DNA of 40,734 nt, taken from Candidatus Nitrosopumilus sp. Lineage in GTDB: Archaea; Thermoproteota; Nitrososphaeria; Nitrososphaerales; Nitrosopumilaceae. The position numbers and the translations under genes are program-made. Positions 35,888-40,734 of this stretch are shown here, piece by piece (within the stretch, counting starts at the first letter, position 1; every line of letters starts with the position of its first letter). The stretch spans positions 1-40,734 of the forward strand of contig JAOTSS010000014.1 in assembly GCA_029864805.1 (NCBI GenBank). The letters run 5' to 3'. The notes under the pieces are model-generated. The model made no database searches, was not told the DNA's origin, and saw only the letters and a program-made list of their open reading frames with translations.

Positions 35888-37750
35888 TTAGTTAGTTTTT
35901 GTTTCATCAGTTGTAGATGATTCATTTGTTTGGGTTTCTGCACCTTGTTGTCCTTCAGCACCTGCACCTTGTTGTCCTTCAGCACCTGGAGGAGGTGAAG
36001 CATTTTTGTAAAGTTCTGTTGTTACTTCGTTAACTAGAGATTGTAATGCCTCAAGTTTAGGTTTTAGTTCATTTGGCTCTCTATCTAAAACTTCTTTGAC
36101 TTCTTTTACAGCATCTGTAATTTTGATTCCCTGCTCTTGAGTAATTTTATCCTTTAGATCATGATTAACTAATTTTTCTGTGGTGTAAATGTAACTTTCT
36201 GCTTCATTTCTTAGATCAATTTTTTCTTTCTTTATTTTATCTTCGTCAGAGAATTTTTCTGCATCTTCTTTTAATTTTTCAATTTCTTCTTTAGACAATT
36301 TAGATGTAGATTCAATGGTAATTTTTGCTTCTTTCTGTGTTCCAAGATCCTTTGCAGTTACATTAATGATTCCATTTGCGTCAATATCAAACTTTACTTC
36401 AATTTGAGGAATTCCTCTTGGAGCAGGAGGTAAATCAGTGAGATTAAAGCTTCCTAATGAAACATTGTCAGTTGCCATTGGACGTTCACCTTGAACAACG
36501 TGAATTGTTACAGCAGTTTGATTATCAGCTGCAGTAGTGAAAACTTTACTTTTAGAAGTTGGGATTGTTGTATTTCTTTCAATTAATGGTTCTCTTACAC
36601 CACCTAAGGTTTCAATTCCTAATGTTAGCGGAGTAACATCAAGTAAGACTATATCACTAGTAACGTCTCCAGCAATAATTCCTGCTTGAATTGCTGCTCC
36701 CATTGCCACAGCTTCCATAGGATCAACCCCTGATTCAGTTTCTTTACCAATAATTTCACTTACAAATTTTTTAACTAATGGAATTCTTGTTGGTCCACCT
36801 ACCATGACAATTTTATTTATATCAGAATTGGAAAGTTTTGCATCTTCAAGTGCTTTCAATATAGAAGGTTTACATCGTTCAATGATTGGCCCAATTAATT
36901 CATCTAGTTTAGCTCTGGTTAATCTTAATTCAAGGTTTTTTGCACCTGCCGAAGGATCATGAGCAATAAAGGGTAAATTAATATCAGTTTCCATAACAGT
37001 TGATAATTCAATTTTTGCTTTTTCGGAAGCTTCTCTTATTCTTGTCATTGCAGTTGTATCTTGTGAAAGATCAATACCTTCTTTCTTTTTGAATTCATCA
37101 ACAATATAATCAATCAGAACTTTATCCATATCTGTTCCACCTAATTGAGTATCTCCAGATGTACTCATTACTTCAAAGACACCTCCACCCATTTCCATTA
37201 TTGTTACATCCAACGTACCACCACCAAAATCAAAGACGAGAATTTTCATGTCTTCTTTTGCTTTATCTAATCCAAATGCCAGAGATGCGGCAGTTGGCTC
37301 ATTGATAATTCTGACTACATCAAGTCCAGCTATGGTCCCGGCATCTTTAGTTGCTTGACGTTGATTATCATCAAAATATGCAGGTACCGTAATTACCGCT
37401 TTCTCCACTGGTTCGCCAATAAATGCCTCAGCATCTTTTTTGATTTTTTGGAGAATGAATGATGAAATTTGTTGAGGTTTGTATTCTTTGTCTAAAATTT
37501 TAAAAGTATGATCTGTTCCCATTTTCCTTTTGGCAGCAACAATAGTCCTATCAGGATTAGTCACGGCTTGTCTTCTTGCAGGCTCACCAACTAAAAGTTC
37601 ACCATCTTTAGAAAATGCTATAACTGATGGAAATGCTTTTCCTCCAACAGTAGAACCCTCAGCAGCGGGAATAATTGATGGTTTTCCACCCATTACTACT
37701 GCTGCTGCAGAGTTGCTTGTTCCTAAATCAATTCCAATTATTTTAGCCAT
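35888..37750 (-). CDS. dnaK: Chaperone DnaK (Hsp70)
   Basis: A 620-residue Hsp70. The ATPase domain (1-360) shows [10 protein letters not shown] (5-14), [12 protein letters not shown] (about 173-184) and VGGPTRIP. The conserved linker [11 protein letters not shown] leads to the substrate-binding domain and helical lid (about 370-580). The tail is Gly/Gln/Ala-rich, with a perfect 8-residue duplication, and ends ETKTN. In archaea Hsp70 occurs mainly in mesophiles, with grpE and dnaJ alongside as here. grpE lies 4 bp upstream, so translation is likely coupled. Confidence 0.97.
   Translation of the reverse strand: MAKIIGIDLGTSNSAAAVVMGGKPSIIPAAEGSTVGGKAFPSVIAFSKDGELLVGEPARRQAVTNPDRTIVAAKRKMGTDHTFKILDKEYKPQQISSFILQKIKKDAEAFIGEPVEKAVITVPAYFDDNQRQATKDAGTIAGLDVVRIINEPTAASLAFGLDKAKEDMKILVFDFGGGTLDVTIMEMGGGVFEVMSTSGDTQLGGTDMDKVLIDYIVDEFKKKEGIDLSQDTTAMTRIREASEKAKIELSTVMETDINLPFIAHDPSAGAKNLELRLTRAKLDELIGPIIERCKPSILKALEDAKLSNSDINKIVMVGGPTRIPLVKKFVSEIIGKETESGVDPMEAVAMGAAIQAGIIAGDVTSDIVLLDVTPLTLGIETLGGVREPLIERNTTIPTSKSKVFTTAADNQTAVTIHVVQGERPMATDNVSLGSFNLTDLPPAPRGIPQIEVKFDIDANGIINVTAKDLGTQKEAKITIESTSKLSKEEIEKLKEDAEKFSDEDKIKKEKIDLRNEAESYIYTTEKLVNHDLKDKITQEQGIKITDAVKEVKEVLDREPNELKPKLEALQSLVNEVTTELYKNASPPPGAEGQQGAGAEGQQGAETQTNESSTTDETKTN
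35940..35987. repeat. Perfect 24-bp tandem duplication in the dnaK tail
   Basis: Bases 35940-35963 and 35964-35987 are identical. They add one extra 8-residue GAEGQQGA unit to the disordered C-terminal tail of DnaK. This looks like a recent replication-slippage product that keeps the frame. Confidence 0.9.
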
Positions 37751-37754
37751 TTTA

Positions 37755-38324
37755 TCATCCTTTTTTTGAAATTTCTACTAATGTCGGTCTTATAACTCTC
37801 TCATGAGAAATATATCCTTTCCTGATCTCTTTTGTAATTGTGTTATCATCTAAATCAGGATCAACAACAATAGAAATTGCTTCATGAAAATTTGGATTAA
37901 AGAGTTCTCCCAAAGACTCGATTTGGGATACATGATATTTTTTTAATAATGAATCCATGTTTTTTAAAATAGATTCTAATCCATCAGAATTTATTTTATT
38001 ATCTGATAACGCTTCTTTTGCACGAATAAAATCATCATATATTTTTAGGAAATCCAACATGAATTCATCTACTTTTGTATTAACGCCTTTTTCTATATCT
38101 GATTGTATTTTTTTAGTTTGATTCTGAAAGTCTGCTAATACGTGTTTTAATTTTTCTTCATATTCAGATGTTTTTTCTTTTTCTTTATCTAATAATTTTG
38201 TTAGTTCTTCAATAGTTATTGAGGAATCTGATTCTTCTGATAAATCTTCAAAATCTGTTTGTTTTTCAGACATTACATTGATTGGTACTTCATCAGAATT
38301 ATTATTACTTGACAATTCAAACAA
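37755..38324 (-). CDS. grpE: Nucleotide exchange factor GrpE
   Basis: A 189-residue GrpE, which releases ADP from DnaK. An acidic, disordered start (1-40) is followed by a long coiled coil (about 45-110, [23 protein letters not shown]) with the family segment [10 protein letters not shown], a helical part, and the C-terminal beta domain holding [13 protein letters not shown] (about 140-152) and [18 protein letters not shown] near the end. It is first in the grpE-dnaK-dnaJ order, 4 bp before dnaK, and 26 bp after an unrelated gene on the same strand, so a heat-shock promoter would have to lie in that gap or further upstream. Confidence 0.95.
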   Translation of the reverse strand: MFELSSNNNSDEVPINVMSEKQTDFEDLSEESDSSITIEELTKLLDKEKEKTSEYEEKLKHVLADFQNQTKKIQSDIEKGVNTKVDEFMLDFLKIYDDFIRAKEALSDNKINSDGLESILKNMDSLLKKYHVSQIESLGELFNPNFHEAISIVVDPDLDDNTITKEIRKGYISHERVIRPTLVEISKKG

Positions 38325-38350
38325 AATAGTCTTTTAGCTAATTTATATCA

Positions 38351-39490
38351 TTATTGAATTGTTTCGCACAAAGGATTAGCTTTAATGATGATTAATTCAG
38401 AACCTTGTTTGGTTTTTTCAATAACATCAAAATCATTTTTAGAGCATGCTACAATAATTGTGGTTTTATCACTATGAAATAAATCAAAATTTGGATCTTC
38501 ATAGGCTTCAACATCACCAATATAATCACGTAGTCTAGAAGTCAAATTTTGAAGCATGTCAATTTTATCGCCACGCATCGCATGTTGATCAAGAGTCCAA
38601 GACAATACAATTTTTGTTCTGCTTGCTTTGAGATCATTTTTCTTTAAAGTTGCCCTAATTTCATCAATTAGTCGTTTGATATAGCCATCAATTCCCTTAA
38701 CACTTCCATTAATTAAATACATGAGGGAATTTGCACCTTCGAATGAAGAACCTAATGATTTTAGATCAAATAGGCCACTAACCATATTATCTAGAAATAT
38801 TCCCTGAAAGTCATCTGAAGAAAGATCATTTTTTGTTACATCATCTTGGGCATATTTACAAACTTCTAAAACACTACACAAGCTAGAAAATCTAGATAGG
38901 ATATCGATAGCATGAAAATGTTCTGATGATGAAATGGCTACAAATTTTTTCTCTTTTTTACCTACAGTAAGTAAATCATGAAGTACAGGATCTTCCTTTC
39001 CATTAAAAGAACCAATAATTTTTGGTTGCTGATTTAGATCTTCTAATGGGTAATAAAAGTATGAAATATGTTTTCCAGTCTCAAGACCTGTTACATGTTC
39101 AAGTAATGAAATATTTTCATTATTTCCACCAAAACCTGTTGGAAGTGTAAAAACAACAGAACTGTTTTTCTTTAATGAAGTTACAGCATCCTTAAATTTG
39201 GAATGAATTTCAGTTTTGATATCTTGTCCTGTTTTTCTAATTCTTGGTGTAAAGAAAAGATATTGAGCTTTAGAAATGGCTACATCAATTGGTTCCATAG
39301 CCAAAAGAGGTTCATCTTCTTTTAGTGAAGATACGTTAGGGTAGGTTTTAGCTATTTCGGCTTTTAGGGAAATTGCTGAGGGGGTGGATTCGTCTATTAT
39401 GTAAACATCTGCACCTTTAATTGCCATTTGCGATGCAATAGTATATCCCTCTGTACTTAGACCATAAACAACTACTTTGACTTTCCCCAT
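38351..39490 (-). CDS. Rossmann-fold NAD(P)-binding protein, UDP-sugar dehydrogenase-like
   Basis: A 379-residue soluble protein. The N-terminus VKVVVYGLSTEGYTIASQMAIKG is a dinucleotide-binding beta-alpha-beta unit ending in the acidic IIDE that selects NAD. The following order (DVAISKAQYLFFTPRI, then VVFTLPTGFGG) follows the nucleotide-sugar dehydrogenase/6-phosphogluconate dehydrogenase layout, but the catalytic Cys/Lys pair of UDP-glucose dehydrogenases is not evident. It may be a distant relative with another substrate. The gene is upstream of grpE on the same strand and divergent from the DUF354 gene, about 63 bp apart. Confidence 0.65.
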   Translation of the reverse strand: MGKVKVVVYGLSTEGYTIASQMAIKGADVYIIDESTPSAISLKAEIAKTYPNVSSLKEDEPLLAMEPIDVAISKAQYLFFTPRIRKTGQDIKTEIHSKFKDAVTSLKKNSSVVFTLPTGFGGNNENISLLEHVTGLETGKHISYFYYPLEDLNQQPKIIGSFNGKEDPVLHDLLTVGKKEKKFVAISSSEHFHAIDILSRFSSLCSVLEVCKYAQDDVTKNDLSSDDFQGIFLDNMVSGLFDLKSLGSSFEGANSLMYLINGSVKGIDGYIKRLIDEIRATLKKNDLKASRTKIVLSWTLDQHAMRGDKIDMLQNLTSRLRDYIGDVEAYEDPNFDLFHSDKTTIIVACSKNDFDVIEKTKQGSELIIIKANPLCETIQ

Positions 39491-39553
39491 GTAATTACGC
39501 TAGTAATAGGACTAAGAAAAACTTATTGAACTAACTAGAATCATGGAAATTAC

Positions 39554-40582
39554 TTGAAAATATGGATAGATATTCTCACTCCAAAACAATTATTGTTTTC
39601 TGAATCGATAATAGAAAAAATAGGAATGAAATACAAAATTTTGTGTACATCAAGAGACTATAATGAAGTTTCAAAATTAGCAAAAATACGTGATTTGGAC
39701 CTTGTTTTTGTTGGAAAACATGGTGGCGGTGATAAAAAAACCAAGCTTCAAGCCAGTATTAGTAGAATGAAGAAACTTTCCAAAATAATTGAGAGATTTT
39801 CACCAGATATGGTAATTAGTTTTTGTTCTCCTGAAGCAGCTAGAATTTCATTTGGTTTAGGAATTAAACATGTAGCATTTTGCGATTCACCACATGCTTC
39901 CGCAGTAATGCGTTTAACATTACCATTAATTCAAAAATTATTGATTCCTAATGTGATTCCAAAAAATGAATTTTCAAAATATGGAATTGATAAAAAGGAC
40001 ATAGTTTCATACAACGCTATAGATGCAGTTATAACTATCAAAAGAAAAATTAATCAAAATAAGTCATTGCCATTTAAGGACAGTAATAAGAAAAGTATTT
40101 TGATTAGAATAGAAGAAGAAGAAGCATCATATGCTTCAAAATCAAGCAAAATAATTCCAATCATAAAACAAATTGTACATAAGTATGATAAAGAAAACAT
40201 TGTGATTTTGGGTAGATATACAAACCAGATTAAAAATATTCAAAAAATAATTGGTAAAAAAGCCAAAATTATAAAAATGACATTTGATGGAAAATATTTG
40301 TTAAATAATACAGATGTTTTCATAGGATCAGGTGGAACTATGACGGCTGAATCAGCATTAATGGGAATTCCAACAATTTCATATAATGCAGTTCCAAATA
40401 TAATCGAAAATTTTTTGGTAAAAAAATATTTAATTAAAAGAGAAACAGATCCAATTAAAATTTCCAGATATATTAAGAATGTTTTTGAATCATCAAGCAA
40501 TATTAATCAAAAAAGAGCAAAAAAAATAGTTACACAAATGGAAAATCCCATTCAAAAACTAATCAAAATTATCAATGAATAA
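39554..40582 (+). CDS. DUF354 family protein, GT-B-like fold, TTG start
   Basis: A 342-residue archaeal protein. The start MKIWIDILTPKQLLF is characteristic of DUF354, which supports TTG at 39554 as start codon even though no ATG is present there. The family resembles glycosyltransferases of the UDP-GlcNAc 2-epimerase/MurG type: an N-terminal Rossmann half (to about 170), then ILIRIEEEEASYA and a C-terminal half with NTDVFIGSGGTMTAESALMG (about 252-271), the sugar-nucleotide-binding-like GGTMTAE loop. The reaction has not been established. Soluble, no signal peptide. Confidence 0.85.
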   Translation: MKIWIDILTPKQLLFSESIIEKIGMKYKILCTSRDYNEVSKLAKIRDLDLVFVGKHGGGDKKTKLQASISRMKKLSKIIERFSPDMVISFCSPEAARISFGLGIKHVAFCDSPHASAVMRLTLPLIQKLLIPNVIPKNEFSKYGIDKKDIVSYNAIDAVITIKRKINQNKSLPFKDSNKKSILIRIEEEEASYASKSSKIIPIIKQIVHKYDKENIVILGRYTNQIKNIQKIIGKKAKIIKMTFDGKYLLNNTDVFIGSGGTMTAESALMGIPTISYNAVPNIIENFLVKKYLIKRETDPIKISRYIKNVFESSSNINQKRAKKIVTQMENPIQKLIKIINE

Positions 40583-40651
40583 TTTCAATTAATTTTAAGA
40601 GTCAAATTTAGATAAAAAGTTCATTAAGGGAATGGAAGTGCTCGATTTAGC

Positions 40652-40724
40652 AGCCCGGTAGTGTAGCGGTCAAGCATAGAGGCCTTTGAAGCCTTTGACC
40701 CCAGTTCGAGTCTGGGCCGGGCTA
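40652..40724 (+). tRNA. tRNA-Gln (anticodon TTG)
   Basis: A 73-base tRNA. The acceptor AGCCCGG pairs with CCGGGCT, with discriminator A. The anticodon stem GAGGC/GCCTT encloses CTTTGAA, giving anticodon TTG (glutamine, CAA). The T-arm is CCCAG/CTGGG with TTCGAGT. CCA is not encoded in the gene. In archaea it is charged with glutamate and then amidated by GatDE, whose genes are at 3907-7117. Confidence 0.95.
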
Positions 40725-40734
40725 CCTTATTTTA

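Noticed and set aside
34754..38324. The chaperone genes as part of the mobile element
   Set aside because: They lie outside the tRNA boundary and form the standard grpE-dnaK-dnaJ order; in mesophilic archaea this is ordinary chromosomal content.

Overview
The window looks like a chromosome segment of a marine ammonia-oxidising archaeon (Nitrososphaeria/Thaumarchaeota, Nitrosopumilus-like). The DNA is strongly AT-rich. It carries an archaeal SRP RNA, archaeal ribosomal protein L2, a two-ring CDC48 ATPase, the archaea-specific GatD/GatE amidotransferase, a DUF354 protein, and the DnaK-DnaJ-GrpE set found in mesophilic archaea. Secreted proteins with the 'AGWWANGDIDD' repeat point the same way. 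This placement is inference from gene content; no database was searched.

Layout. (1) 1-7117 is core chromosome: the 3' part of SRP RNA, a small conserved protein, acylphosphatase and L2 (minus), then cdc48, gatD and gatE (plus). (2) 7124-33908 is best read as one integrated element of about 26.8 kb. Its right end is an intact tRNA-Leu(CAG) with a tyrosine recombinase immediately 3' of it. Its left end, 6 bp after gatE, is a stray 21-bp copy of the 3' end of that tRNA in the same orientation (20/21 identical). (3) 33972-40734 is core chromosome again: a small zinc-ribbon-like ORF, a HAD phosphatase, dnaJ-dnaK-grpE, a Rossmann-fold protein, a DUF354 protein, and a tRNA-Gln(TTG) whose product is a substrate of GatDE.

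The element has three blocks. The left block (7.5-14.1 kb) holds a secreted matrixin-type metalloprotease, an AGWWANGDIDD-repeat protein, a membrane-anchored DNRLRE-like surface protein and a two-gene unknown operon. The middle block (14.2-25.6 kb, all plus strand) holds secreted calcium-binding-type proteins, a processive family-2 glycosyltransferase, a possible regulator and a metallophosphoesterase. Four transcription units here share one promoter design: a TATA-like box, a 14-bp palindrome of the form GTMGA(N4)TCTAC 13-14 bp further on, then 36-38 bp to a start codon. The right block (25.9-33.9 kb) holds a membrane-anchored nuclease-like protein, RHH and winged-helix regulators, a HEPN-like protein facing a zinc-ribbon/PD-(D/E)xK nuclease, a frameshifted remnant resembling the C-terminus of Cas1, and the integrase.

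How it fits together (inference): the element seems to carry a coordinately controlled cell-surface programme (glycan polymerisation, secreted calcium-binding proteins, a protease) plus a defence-like nuclease region. No replication, packaging or conjugation gene was recognised, so it may be a cryptic integrated element that depends on other functions to move.
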